Below are positions 26,152 through 34,836 of a stretch of 64,000 nt of DNA, piece by piece; within the stretch, counting starts at the first letter, position 1, and every line of letters starts with the position of its first letter. A program made the position numbers and the translations under genes. The stretch spans positions 62,001-126,000 of the forward strand of contig VWVT01000011.1 of the NCBI GenBank assembly GCA_008638415.1, written 5' to 3'. The notes beneath the pieces are model-generated. The model searched no databases, was not told the DNA's origin, and saw only the letters and a program-made list of their open reading frames with translations. The stretch comes from Nocardiopsis sinuspersici. GTDB taxonomy: Bacteria > Actinomycetota > Actinomycetes > Streptosporangiales > Streptosporangiaceae.

Positions 26152-27962
26152 CGCGACACGCTCCCTTCCTGGGTGGGCAGCGGCAGCGACACGGTGCGCA
26201 GGGTGCCGCCGAAGGCCTCACGGGCCCAGCCGGTGTCGTGGGCGACGATGACGGCGGTCCGGCCCCGCAGGAGCCGGGCGACGGCCGTGCGCACCGCCGC
26301 CGCGTTCTCCGGGTCCAGGTGGGCGGTCGGCTCGTCCAGCAGTACCAGCGGGGCGTCCCGGCACATCGCCCGGGCCAGGGCGATCCGCTGCCGCTGCCCG
26401 GCCGACAGCCGTGCGCCGCGCTCGCCGAGCCGGGTGTGGTACCCGTCCGGGAGCGCGGACACGAACGCGTCGGCCTCGGCCAGACGGGCCGCCTCGCGCA
26501 CCCGCTCCATGGAGGCCTCCGGTGCGCCCAGCCGGATGTTGTCGGCCACGGACACGTCGAACAGGTAGGGGTTCTGGGGCACCCAGGCGGTGCCCAGCCG
26601 CCAGTCGTGGGCCGAAGCCGCCTCCAGCGGCTCCCACCGCCCGCCGGGCGCGCGCACGCTGATCCGGCCCCGTGTGGGTTCGGTCAGCCGCAGCAGCAGC
26701 GACAGCAGGGTGGACTTGCCCGCGCCGCTGGGGCCGGTGAGCAGCAGGTGTTCCCCGGCCGCCACCTCCAGGTCCAGTCCGGAGAGAGCGGGTACGTCCC
26801 GGCCCGGGTAGAGCAGTTCCACGCCCTCGAAGCGGATGTCGCCGCCGGCGGCGGGCGCGGGCCGCCCGGTGGCCGGGGGAGGGGCCGCGGCAGGGGCTTC
26901 GCCGGCCGCCTTCCCCACCGCACCGTCGGCCGTGTCGACGGCCGCGCCGCCCGCCGCCCCGTCGCGACGGACGGGTACGCCGCGCCCGCGGTCCAGCTCG
27001 GCGAAGACCTGCTCGGCCGCGGCCACGCCCTCCATGCTCGCGTGGAACCGGGCGCCCACCTCGCGCAGCGGCAGGTACGCCTCCGGCGCCAGGATGAGCA
27101 CCAGCAGCGCCGTCTGGTAGTCCATGTAGCCGCCCAGCAGGCGCAGTCCCACCTCGACCGCGACCAGTGCCACGGCCAGGGTGGACAGCAGTTCCAGGGC
27201 GAACGCCGACAGGAACGCGATCCGCAGCGTCCCCATCGTCGCCAGGCGGTGCTCCTCGCCCACCTCGCGGAGGAGGGCCGCCTGCGCCTTGGCCCGGCGG
27301 AACACGGCCAGGGTCGGCAGGCCCTCCACCACGTCGAGGAAGTGCCCGCCCAACCGGCTCAGCAGTCGCCACTGCCGTTCGGTGCGCTGTCGCGTGTGCA
27401 TGCCGATCAGCGCCATGAAGACCGGGATCAGCGGCAGCGTCACCAGGACGACGGCCCCCGAGATCCAGTCGGCCCAGAACACCACGGCCAGGACGGCGAG
27501 CGGCACGATCGCGGCCAGGACCAGCTGGGGCAGGTAGCGGGCGAAGTAGTCGTCGAGCGCGTCCAGGCCGCGGGTGGCCAGGGTGACCAGTTCGCCCGCC
27601 CTGGGCGATCCCTGGTCCGTGTCGGAGCCCGGCCCGGCCGTCCACACCCTGCCCGACCCGGTCACGTGCGCCACCAGGCGGCGGCGCAGCTGCGACTTGG
27701 TGCGCGCGGCGCTGTGCAGCGCGGAGGTCTCGGCGAGGTAGGACAGCAGGGCCCGGGCCACGGCGATGGCCGCGACCGAGCCGATCACCCAGCCCAGGGT
27801 GTCCAGCCCCTCGCCCCGCCAGGCGCCGCTGATGGCGCGGGCGAGCAGCCAGGCCTGGGCCAGGATCAGGCCGGTGACGAGTACTCCGCAGGCCACGGAG
27901 ACGGCCAGGTGTGTCCGGACCGCGTCGGCGGTACGCACCAGGCGCGGGTCAAGGGGCTTCAT
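26148..27962 (-). CDS. cydD: CydD subunit of the heterodimeric ABC exporter for cytochrome bd assembly
   Basis: 604 residues. Membrane domain with the LPLIPVFMALIGMHT and LEGLPTLAVFRRAKAQ-type loops, then a Gly/Ala/Pro linker (about 330-375) and an ATPase domain with LTGPSGAGKSTLLSLLL, RLSAGQRQRIALARAM and LVLLDEPTAHLDPEN. The ABC signature has Ala in place of the second Gly (LSAGQ). It starts 170 bases after cydB and is the third gene of the cydABDC operon. Confidence 0.94.
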   Translation of the reverse strand: MKPLDPRLVRTADAVRTHLAVSVACGVLVTGLILAQAWLLARAISGAWRGEGLDTLGWVIGSVAAIAVARALLSYLAETSALHSAARTKSQLRRRLVAHVTGSGRVWTAGPGSDTDQGSPRAGELVTLATRGLDALDDYFARYLPQLVLAAIVPLAVLAVVFWADWISGAVVLVTLPLIPVFMALIGMHTRQRTERQWRLLSRLGGHFLDVVEGLPTLAVFRRAKAQAALLREVGEEHRLATMGTLRIAFLSAFALELLSTLAVALVAVEVGLRLLGGYMDYQTALLVLILAPEAYLPLREVGARFHASMEGVAAAEQVFAELDRGRGVPVRRDGAAGGAAVDTADGAVGKAAGEAPAAAPPPATGRPAPAAGGDIRFEGVELLYPGRDVPALSGLDLEVAAGEHLLLTGPSGAGKSTLLSLLLRLTEPTRGRISVRAPGGRWEPLEAASAHDWRLGTAWVPQNPYLFDVSVADNIRLGAPEASMERVREAARLAEADAFVSALPDGYHTRLGERGARLSAGQRQRIALARAMCRDAPLVLLDEPTAHLDPENAAAVRTAVARLLRGRTAVIVAHDTGWAREAFGGTLRTVSLPLPTQEGSVSR

Positions 27963-28131
27963 ACGCGCGGGACCTCACGGCATCGTCTCGATCGTCTCGG
28001 CCGGGTGTGCGGGTGTTCGGTACGGATGCGGGGCCTCGTGGCGGCACGGTGCGGGTCCGAAGGACCGGGGCGGGCGACGGCCCCAGTATCCACCCGGACC
28101 CGTGCACCGGCCGGGCGCCCCGGTGTCGGGC

Positions 28132-29184
28132 TCAGACGGCGGGCTCGGGCCTTCCGTCCCGGTCCTCGCCCCGGGTGACGGTCGCTCCGGTGACGGTCTC
28201 CCCGGTCACCCTGCGGCGGAACACCCAGTAGCTCCACCCCTGGTAGAGCAGCACGAGCGGCAGGAACACCACCGCCACCCACGACATGAGGGTGAGCGTG
28301 TACTCGGCCGAGGACGCGTTGGACACGGTCAGGCCGAACGCCGGGTCGGTGGTGGAGGGCAGCACGTTCGGGAACAGCGATCCGAACAGGGCCGCGAACA
28401 CCGTCAGGACGGTCACCGCCGTGAAGGCGAACGACCATCCCTCGCGGCGGTGCCAGGCCGCCGCGACCCCGCCCACCAGGGCCGTGGCGGCGATCAGGAC
28501 GAGCGGCAGGGTGCGCGTCCCGCCGCCGTGCGCGAGCTGGGTCCACGCCAGGAAGAGCGTGCCGGAGGGGACCGCGGCGCACGCGGCCCACAGGGCGGCC
28601 CGCCGCGCGCGCACCCGCACCGGCCCGTCGGTCTTGAGGGTCAGGAAGACCGCTCCGTGCAGGGTGAACAGCGACAGCGTCGTCAGTCCACCGAGCAGGG
28701 CGTAGGGGTTGAGCAGGTCCGGCACGGAGGCGGTGACAACCTGGTCGGCGTCCATGGCCACCCCCCGGACGATGTTGGCGAACACCACGCCCCACAGGAA
28801 GGCGGGCAGGACGCTGCCGAGGAGGATCGCCCGGTCCCACCAGGCGCGCCAGGGGGCGCTGTCGCGCTTGCCCCGGTACTCGAAGGCCACGCCGCGCAGG
28901 ATGAGCGCGACGAGGATGAGGAACATCGGGGCGTAGAACCCGCTGAGCAGGGAGGCGTACCAGGCAGGGAAGGCGGCGAACGTGGCGCCGAGCGCGGTGA
29001 TCAGCCACACCTCGTTGGCGTCCCAGACCGGGCCGATGGAGTTGAGGGCGACCCGGCGGTCGACGGAGTCCCGCCCGCCCATGAACGACATGAGCGTGCC
29101 CACCCCGAAGTCGAACCCCTCCAGGACGAAGTACCCGGTCCACAGGACCGAGATGGCGATGAACCAGATGACGGTCAGTTCCAT
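28132..29184 (-). CDS. cydB: Cytochrome bd ubiquinol/menaquinol oxidase subunit II
   Basis: 350 residues, about eight or nine transmembrane helices. VLEGFDFGVGTL near the N terminus is the CydB signature, and GPVWDANEVWLITALGATFAAFPAWYA follows. Together with CydA it forms the high-affinity terminal oxidase that reduces oxygen with menaquinol. The ATG lies 12 bases after the cydA stop. The C-terminal 25 residues are charged and cytoplasmic. Confidence 0.96.
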   Translation of the reverse strand: MELTVIWFIAISVLWTGYFVLEGFDFGVGTLMSFMGGRDSVDRRVALNSIGPVWDANEVWLITALGATFAAFPAWYASLLSGFYAPMFLILVALILRGVAFEYRGKRDSAPWRAWWDRAILLGSVLPAFLWGVVFANIVRGVAMDADQVVTASVPDLLNPYALLGGLTTLSLFTLHGAVFLTLKTDGPVRVRARRAALWAACAAVPSGTLFLAWTQLAHGGGTRTLPLVLIAATALVGGVAAAWHRREGWSFAFTAVTVLTVFAALFGSLFPNVLPSTTDPAFGLTVSNASSAEYTLTLMSWVAVVFLPLVLLYQGWSYWVFRRRVTGETVTGATVTRGEDRDGRPEPAV

Positions 29185-29196
29185 GGTCCGTGGCTC

Positions 29197-30642
29197 CTAG
29201 TAGCTGAAGTGCGGGATCCGGGACTCGTCCTCGTCGTCCTCCAGGTCGGGGACGAGGTGCGAGGGGCCGGCCTTGACGTACTTGAGCAGCAGTCCGACCT
29301 CGACGACGAAGAGCAGCCCGTACACGGCCGTGAACCCGGCCAGGGTCGTGGCGACGGCGCCCAGGCTGACGCCGGGGGAGACGCTGGCCGCGGTGAGCAG
29401 TTCGCCGTGCACGGTCCAGGGCTGGCGGCCCATCTCGGTGAGCACCCAGCCGAAGATGTTGGCGGCCAGGGCCGCGGGCAGGGCGAGCATCGCCGCGTAG
29501 TAGAACCACTTGCCGGTGGGCGTGCGCTCCCTGCCCCGGGTGAGGTAGAGGCCCAGTGCGGCGAACGCGACCCCGAACATGCCGAGGCCCATCATCAGGC
29601 GGAAGGACCAGTACACGACGAACACGTTGGGGGTGTAGTTCCCGGGGCCGTAGTACTCCTCGTAGGCCTCCTGGAGGTTGTTCATCCCGTGTACCTCGCC
29701 GTCGAACTCGCCGGTGGCGAGGAAGCTGAGCACGTTGGGAATGGTGATGTCGATGGGGTTGTACCGCTCCTCGGTGTCGCCGACGGCCAGCGCGGAGAAG
29801 GCCGCGCCCTCCTCGGTCTCCCACAGGGCCTCGGCGGCGGCGAGCTTCATCGGCTCGTACTGGGCGGCGAGCTTGGCCTGGTGGTCGCCGGAGAAGACCA
29901 CCAGAGCGCCGGCGGCCAGGGTGAAGACCAGGCCGACCTTGAGGGCGCCGCGGAACAGGGCGAAGTCGCCCTTGGGCGGGACCACCCCGGCGACGCCGGT
30001 GTCGTTGTGGTGGCTGTTGCGCCAGAGCTTGTAGGCGCTGACCGCGACCACGAACAGCCCGGCGGTGACGAAGGCGGCCGAGACGGTGTGCAGGTAGGTG
30101 GACCAGGCCTGGTCGTTGCCGAGCACGGCCAGGATGTCGGTGAGCTCGGCGCGGCCGGTCTCCTCGTTGACCGTGAAGCCGACGGGGTGCCGCATCCAGG
30201 CGTTGGCGGCGAGGATGAAGTACGCCGAGAGGTTGGTGCCGACGGCGACCAGCCAGATGCACGCCAGGTGCGCGCCCCGGGGCAGCCGGTGCCAGCCGAA
30301 GATCCACAGGCCGATGAAGGTGGACTCCAGGAAGAAGGCGAGCAGGGCCTCCATGGCCAGCGGCGCGCCGAACACGTCGCCGACGAAGCGGGAGTACTCG
30401 CTCCAGTTCATGCCGAACTGGAACTCCTGCACGATGCCGGTGACCACGCCCATGGCGAAGTTGATCAGGAACAGCTTGCCGAAGAACTGGGTGGCCTGGA
30501 GGTACTCGTGCCTGCCGGTGCGGTACCAGAGGGTCTGGAGCACGGCCACGATGAACGACAGCCCGATGGTCAGGGGTACGAACAGGAAGTGGTAGATCGT
30601 GGTGACACCGAACTGCCACCGCGCGAGTTCAAGGGCTTCCAT
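29197..30642 (-). CDS. cydA: Cytochrome bd menaquinol oxidase subunit I
   Basis: 481 residues carrying the haems b558, b595 and d. The N terminus ALELARWQFGVTTIYHFLFV contains the conserved His ligand. EFQFGMNWSEYSRFVGDVFGAPLAMEALLAFFLES follows and carries the conserved acidic residues. The quinol loop is the short type, as expected for actinobacteria. GAGAGGCGG precedes the ATG. First gene of cydABDC; overlapping palindromes lie 26-52 bases upstream of the start, where the promoter must be. Confidence 0.96.
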   Translation of the reverse strand: MEALELARWQFGVTTIYHFLFVPLTIGLSFIVAVLQTLWYRTGRHEYLQATQFFGKLFLINFAMGVVTGIVQEFQFGMNWSEYSRFVGDVFGAPLAMEALLAFFLESTFIGLWIFGWHRLPRGAHLACIWLVAVGTNLSAYFILAANAWMRHPVGFTVNEETGRAELTDILAVLGNDQAWSTYLHTVSAAFVTAGLFVVAVSAYKLWRNSHHNDTGVAGVVPPKGDFALFRGALKVGLVFTLAAGALVVFSGDHQAKLAAQYEPMKLAAAEALWETEEGAAFSALAVGDTEERYNPIDITIPNVLSFLATGEFDGEVHGMNNLQEAYEEYYGPGNYTPNVFVVYWSFRLMMGLGMFGVAFAALGLYLTRGRERTPTGKWFYYAAMLALPAALAANIFGWVLTEMGRQPWTVHGELLTAASVSPGVSLGAVATTLAGFTAVYGLLFVVEVGLLLKYVKAGPSHLVPDLEDDEDESRIPHFSY

Positions 30643-30667
30643 ATCCGCCTCTCATGACCGACCATCG

Positions 30668-30694
30668 GTAGTACTACAAACTGTAGTTCTACAG
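30668..30694 (-). promoter_or_regulatory. Overlapping palindromic operator upstream of cydA
   Basis: Three inverted repeats share half-sites: GTAGTACTAC (30668-30677, perfect), ACTACA-AAC-TGTAGT (30673-30687, perfect arms) and CTGTAGTTCTACAG (30681-30694, perfect arms). The half-site TGTAGT/ACTACA resembles BlaI/MecI-family operators (TACA...TGTA core). Only 26 bases separate it from the cydA ATG, so a bound repressor would block transcription of the oxidase operon. Confidence 0.6.
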
Positions 30695-31023
30695 GCTGTC
30701 GTAGCGCCATCCGCCCCGGGCGAAAGGGGTGTTCCGTACGTCTCCCCGGGGGAGGGAGGGCCCTTCGGGGCGCCGCTTCCCACGAGGAGCGGAGTGCCCG
30801 GACCGCTCCCACCTGGGGCGGAGCCGTGGCGGGGCGGTCGGGGAGGGGCCGGAGAAGCACCCGTGTGGGTTCGGACACACGCGAGTGCGCGCGCTCCCCG
30901 GCGCCGGCGGCCACGGGCGGGGGCGTCCACGTCCGGGGACGTCCTACGTACGGGGCGTGCACGTACGACGGCGGCGCGCCCCCTCGCCGGGGAGCGCGCC
31001 GCCGCCGGTGGCCGGGCGCGGGA
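30695..31023. other. Intergenic region between cydA and the DUF305 gene
   Basis: GC-rich with no coding potential I trust. Its right end has an 11-bp perfect stem (30970-30980 with 30995-31005) placed as a terminator for the leftward DUF305 gene, without a T tract. The bulk (30700-30960) shows nothing I can name. Confidence 0.5.
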
Positions 31024-31746
31024 TCAGTCCTCCGCGCCGCCCTCGCGCTTGTCGATCATGTTCTCCATCAGGTCGATCTCGGTCTGCTGGGCCTCGATCA
31101 TCCCCTGGGCGAGGTCGACGACCAGGTCCTTCTCGCCCAGGTCCACCTCGGCCTGGGCCATGTCGATGCCGCCCTCGTGGTGGGCGATCATCAGCTCCAG
31201 GAAGAGGATCTCCGCCTCCACGCCCTCGGCTTCCTCCAGGGCCACCATCTCCTCGGAGGAGGCCAGGCCCGGCATGGTGTCGGGGACCTCCCCGCCGCCG
31301 CCGTGGTCGTGGCCCTCCATCCAGGCCATCGAGGACCGCGTGCCGCGCGAGTTCAGGTCCCAGGCCATCAGCCATCCCTGCATGATCCCGATCTGGGCCT
31401 GCTGGGTGCGGGCGATGTCGGTGGCCACCGTGTCCAGTTCCGAGTCCTCGGTCTTGTCCAGGATGATCATCGACATGTCCACGGCCTGGGCGTGGTGCGC
31501 GCTCATGTCGCGTAGGAACCCGGCGTCCGGGCTGGTGTCCAGCGGGTGGGACGGGCGCCCCAGCAGGTAGCCCGCTCCCAGGGCCAGTACGAGCAGGACC
31601 ACAGCGATCCATGTCGGTACCGAGCGCAGGGACACCTTCGGTGACGCATCCTCGTGCGCCGTCCCGTCATCCGCCCACGTGTGCCCGTCTTCGGCGTCCT
31701 CGACGCCGTCGACGGCTCCGGGCGCGGGGCCGTTTCTGTGTTCCAT
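31024..31746 (-). CDS. DUF305 family membrane-anchored protein
   Basis: 240 residues: an acidic cytoplasmic N terminus, one membrane segment (WIAVVLLVLALGAGYLLG), then an extracytoplasmic DUF305 domain, a ferritin-like four-helix bundle. Two His-rich helices are diagnostic: MSAHHAQAVDMSMI and LMIAHHEGGIDMAQAE, which bind copper or other metals in characterised members (CopM-like). ATG at 31746 is preferred; an ATG three codons upstream and a longer open frame exist. It is divergent from a DUF3105 gene across 89 bases, a common actinobacterial pairing. Confidence 0.88.
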   Translation of the reverse strand: MEHRNGPAPGAVDGVEDAEDGHTWADDGTAHEDASPKVSLRSVPTWIAVVLLVLALGAGYLLGRPSHPLDTSPDAGFLRDMSAHHAQAVDMSMIILDKTEDSELDTVATDIARTQQAQIGIMQGWLMAWDLNSRGTRSSMAWMEGHDHGGGGEVPDTMPGLASSEEMVALEEAEGVEAEILFLELMIAHHEGGIDMAQAEVDLGEKDLVVDLAQGMIEAQQTEIDLMENMIDKREGGAED

Positions 31747-31835
31747 GGGAACCATCCTGGTCGAATCGCACAGCTGTGGTGCCAAAGTAGAGGATAGGTA
31801 AGTCCCTTTTGTCACCACCCACCCCAGGAGACCCC

Positions 31836-32621
31836 GTGGCCAAGAAGAAGACGGCGGAGGAGCGTCGCCGCCGAGCAGCCGAGCTGAAGGCGCAACGCCT
31901 TCGAGAGGAACGACGCCGCAAGGTTCTCACCATCGCCGGTGTGACGACCGCTGTGGTCCTGGTTGTGGGACTGCTCGCATTCCTGCTCTTCATGGAGTTC
32001 CGGAGCCGCACGGTCTCGGGCGTGGAGGAGTTCGAGGTCGGCTCCTACGAGCACGTCGAGACGGGGCAGCGCGTGGACTACGAGCAGACCCCGCCCGTGG
32101 GCGGCGACCACTGGAACGCCTGGCAGAACTGCGGGGTCTACCCCGAGCCGGTGACCTCCGAGTTCGCGGTGCACTCCCTGGAGCACGGCGCGGTGTGGAT
32201 CAACTACCGGCCCGACCTGCCCGAGGACCAGGTGCAGGCGCTGAACGAGATGTACAGCCCCGGCGACTACCTGGTGATCAGCCCCTACGAGGGTGAGATG
32301 GACGCCCCGATCGTGGCCTCCAGCTGGGGCCGCCAGATCTCCGCCGAGACCGCCGGCGACGAGAACCTCCAGCGCTTCGTGCGCCTCTACGAGCGCGGCA
32401 CCGACGTCCCCGAGCCGGGCGCCTCCTGCTCCGGACAGGTGTCGGAGACCGCGGCCGAGATCGACGCCATGCTCAGCGGTGGCGGAGTGGACACCAGCGG
32501 CGGTATGGAGGGTCCCGAGGGCGGTGACGCCGGTGCCGGGGAGGGATCCGGGAACGAGGCGGAGGCCTCCGACGCCCCCTCCGGCGCGGCCGAGGACGAG
32601 CCGACCGCAGAGGAGCAGTGA
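31836..32621 (+). CDS. DUF3105 membrane-anchored protein
   Basis: 261 residues. A basic coiled N terminus (AKKKTAEERRRRAAELKAQ...) precedes one membrane segment (TIAGVTTAVVLVVGLLAFLLFM). The DUF3105 domain contains PPVGGDHWNAWQNCGVY and VHSLEHGAVWINY, whose His residues suggest metal binding. A long acidic Gly/Ser tail ends the protein. GTG start with AGGAG seven bases upstream. The divergent partner is DUF305, and the shared spacer has AGTAGAGGATAGGTAAG where promoters must lie. Function is unknown; a link to metal handling is inferred from the neighbour. Confidence 0.87.
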   Translation: MAKKKTAEERRRRAAELKAQRLREERRRKVLTIAGVTTAVVLVVGLLAFLLFMEFRSRTVSGVEEFEVGSYEHVETGQRVDYEQTPPVGGDHWNAWQNCGVYPEPVTSEFAVHSLEHGAVWINYRPDLPEDQVQALNEMYSPGDYLVISPYEGEMDAPIVASSWGRQISAETAGDENLQRFVRLYERGTDVPEPGASCSGQVSETAAEIDAMLSGGGVDTSGGMEGPEGGDAGAGEGSGNEAEASDAPSGAAEDEPTAEEQ

Positions 32622-32677
32622 CGGGACCTCCCGCCCGCTCCCTGACGTCGTGATCCCTCCGTGCCCCCGCGGCACGA

Positions 32678-32717
32678 GCGTGCGGGGCCGTCGGCATGAG
32701 CCGGCGGCCCCGCACGC
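32678..32717. terminator. Bidirectional terminator between DUF3105 and DUF3515 genes
   Basis: A 13-bp perfect stem (32678-32690 with 32705-32717) continues inward through a T-G pair and four more pairs (32692-32695 with 32700-32703) to an ATGA loop, nearly 18 pairs in all. It sits between converging stops. Confidence 0.75.
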
Positions 32718-32745
32718 GTCGTCCACCGACCCCGGGAACAGCCGG

Positions 32746-33210
32746 TCAGAGCCGCCCCTCGGGCAGCGGCGGCACGTGCTCGGTGACCAGGTCGCTGACC
32801 GTCGACAGCGCGGCGGCGGGGCTGCCGTGGGCGGAGGGGACCGTCAGCTCCACGTAGGCCTCGCGGCCGACCGCCGTGTACAGGGTGGGCGCGTCCTGCG
32901 GCTGCGGCAGCCACGTCACGCCGTTGACCTCCTCCACGTAGGAGTCCGGCGCCAGGGCCGCGGGGCGGGCAACACCGCAGCGCAGCCCGATGGGAGGGTC
33001 GCCCCAGGCCGCCGTCAGGTCCGACTCGGGGCGCACCCGCGCCCGCTCGGCGTCCAGCAGGGTGTCGGGAAGGGCGGCGACGAGGTCCGCGCAGGTCCCG
33101 GCGGTCGCCGCATCCGTCTCCGGAGGATCGATCCGCACGGTCTGCGCTCCGCAGCCCGTCGCCGCCAAGGCGACGGCCATGACCGCTCCGGCGTACGCGT
33201 ACCGCCTCAC
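32746..33210 (-). CDS. DUF3515 lipoprotein
   Basis: 154 residues with a signal peptide and lipobox (VMAVALAATGCG, Cys about residue 20), so tethered to the outer face of the membrane. The DUF3515 domain has paired cysteines in GTCADLVAALP and GLRCGVARP and the VNGVTWLPQP motif. GTG start with GAGG seven bases upstream. It occupies the slot between ddl and thiL seen in Streptomyces, next to the AsnC-like gene. Function is unknown. Confidence 0.88.
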   Translation of the reverse strand: MRRYAYAGAVMAVALAATGCGAQTVRIDPPETDAATAGTCADLVAALPDTLLDAERARVRPESDLTAAWGDPPIGLRCGVARPAALAPDSYVEEVNGVTWLPQPQDAPTLYTAVGREAYVELTVPSAHGSPAAALSTVSDLVTEHVPPLPEGRL

Positions 33211-33244
33211 AGGGACCTCGCTTCGGACGACGCGACGGGACGCG

Positions 33245-33478
33245 TCAGATATTGACTATGGGACAGGTGAGTGTCCGGGCGATGCCGTCCAACCGCTGGA
33301 TCCGGGCCACCACGAGGGCGCCCAGGGAGTCGACGTCTTCGGCGCGGGCCTGGACGATGACATCGTAGGGCCCGGTCACGTCGTGGGCCTTCTCGACCCC
33401 CTCGATGCTCCGGATGCGTCCCGCCACCTCAGCGGCCTGCCCGACCTCGGTCTGGATCAGGATGTATGCCTGCACCAT
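33245..33478 (-). CDS. Stand-alone Lrp/AsnC ligand-binding (RAM) domain protein
   Basis: 77 residues consisting only of the effector-binding alpha/beta domain of the Lrp/AsnC family (MVQAYILIQTEVGQAAEVAG, GPYDVIVQARAEDVDSLG, TLTCPIVNI); the helix-turn-helix is absent. Such single-domain proteins form ring oligomers and may sense amino acids. GAAGGAG lies six bases before the ATG. It is divergent from thiL and upstream of the DUF3515 gene in the same direction. Confidence 0.93.
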   Translation of the reverse strand: MVQAYILIQTEVGQAAEVAGRIRSIEGVEKAHDVTGPYDVIVQARAEDVDSLGALVVARIQRLDGIARTLTCPIVNI

Positions 33479-33598
33479 GGGTACTCCTTCGTGTGTGCCG
33501 GGCGTGGGAGTCGAGCGGCTCCAGGCCGAGCCGGCGGTGCGGTCGACGACGAACGGATGACGAACGTGGGTCCAGGCCACCGCGCTGGAGCGTCACCG

Positions 33599-33604
33599 TA
33601 CCCT
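33599..33604 (+). promoter_or_regulatory. Leaderless -10 element of thiL
   Basis: TACCCT, seven bases before the GTG at 33612, the same hexamer and nearly the same spacing as gltX. No ribosome site is present. Confidence 0.5.
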
Positions 33605-33611
33605 GATCCCT

Positions 33612-34601
33612 GTGCGTAACACCATTGGGGGTCTCGGGGAGTTCGCTCTGATCACGCGTGTGACGAGCCAATTCCCCATGACGGACGACGTAATCCTCGG
33701 ACCGGGGGACGACGCGGCGGTGGTCGCCGCGCCCGACGGCCGGACGGTGGCGACCACCGACCTGCTGGTCGAGGGACGCCACTTCCGGCGCGAGTGGTCC
33801 ACCGCCGGCGACGTGGGGCACCGCGCCGTCGCGCAGAACTTCGCCGACGTCGCGGCCATGGGCGCCCGCCCCACCGCCCTGCTCATCGGCTTCGCCGCGC
33901 CCGCCGACCTCCCCGTCTCCTGGGCGGAGGAGTTCACCGCCGGGGTCCGCGACGAGTGCGCGGTCTCGGGAGGCACGGTCGTGGGCGGGGACATGGTGGG
34001 ATCGGACACCCTCACCATCGCCGTCACCGCGCTCGGCGACCTCCAGGGGCGCGCGCCCGTGCGCCGCGACGGCGCCCGGCCCGGCGACGTGGTCGCCTAC
34101 ACCGGCCACCTGGGACTGTCCGCCGCGGGGCTCGCCCTGCTGGAGAGGGGCGTCGACGGCCCCGCCGAGTGCCTGTCCGAGCACCGCAGGCCCAGTCCGC
34201 CCTACGCGCGGGGCGCCGAGGCGGCCCTGCTCGGGGCGACCGCCATGCTCGACGTCAGCGACGGCCTCGCCCAGGACCTCGGCCACGTGTGCCGGGCCAG
34301 CGGGGTGCGCGTCGACCTGGAGTCGGAGGCGCTGCGGCCTGAACCCTCCCTGCTGGAGGCGGTCCGCGTCCTGGGCGCCGGACCCGGGCGGGCGGAGCGG
34401 GTGGCGCGCGACCTGATGGTCGCCGGAGGGGAGGACCACGCGCTCGCCGCCGCCTTCCCGCCGGACACCGTGCTGCCCGACCACTGGCACCGCGTGGGGA
34501 CCGTGGTCGAGGCCGCGCACGGGACCGCGGGGAAAAGCGGTAATCCGGTCACGGTCGACGGACATCCGCCCGGCGGTACTGGCTGGGACCATTTCCGCTG
34601 A
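33612..34601 (+). CDS. thiL: Thiamine-monophosphate kinase
   Basis: 329 residues. Phosphorylates thiamine phosphate to thiamine diphosphate. The PurM-like fold shows GPGDDAAVVAAPDGRTVATTDLLVEGRHF (metal- and ATP-binding acidic residues), GGTVVGGDMVGSD and MLDVSDGLAQDLGHV; GGEDHALAAAF is near the C terminus. The GTG is chosen as the site immediately after a TACCCT -10. No other thiamine genes are near; the position beside rpmB/recG is shared with Streptomyces. Confidence 0.95.
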   Translation: MRNTIGGLGEFALITRVTSQFPMTDDVILGPGDDAAVVAAPDGRTVATTDLLVEGRHFRREWSTAGDVGHRAVAQNFADVAAMGARPTALLIGFAAPADLPVSWAEEFTAGVRDECAVSGGTVVGGDMVGSDTLTIAVTALGDLQGRAPVRRDGARPGDVVAYTGHLGLSAAGLALLERGVDGPAECLSEHRRPSPPYARGAEAALLGATAMLDVSDGLAQDLGHVCRASGVRVDLESEALRPEPSLLEAVRVLGAGPGRAERVARDLMVAGGEDHALAAAFPPDTVLPDHWHRVGTVVEAAHGTAGKSGNPVTVDGHPPGGTGWDHFR

Positions 34602-34836
34602 AAATGAGCCTGTTTGGATTTGTCCTGTTTAGCTCTCGCGCTAGGCTTTGCGAATGTGGCTCACGCCGCTTTCGGACAGAGTGCCCGGATCGTGGAACAC
34701 AGCGGTCCCCGCGGGATATCCCGTGAGCGACTGACCGAGAAGGGTGAGGGCGTACGCGGCGAAGGGCGACGCAGAGGGAGGCAGCCGGAGCCGGGAGCCC
34801 TCGGTGGAGGGCGACGGGAACGTCGAGGGGCGGGTT

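Noticed and set aside
26064..30657. Very long plus-strand frames (704 and 963 codons) opposite cydD/cydC and cydA/cydB
   Set aside because: Compositional mirror frames of the cyd genes; Gly/Arg/Gln-rich with no recognisable domain.
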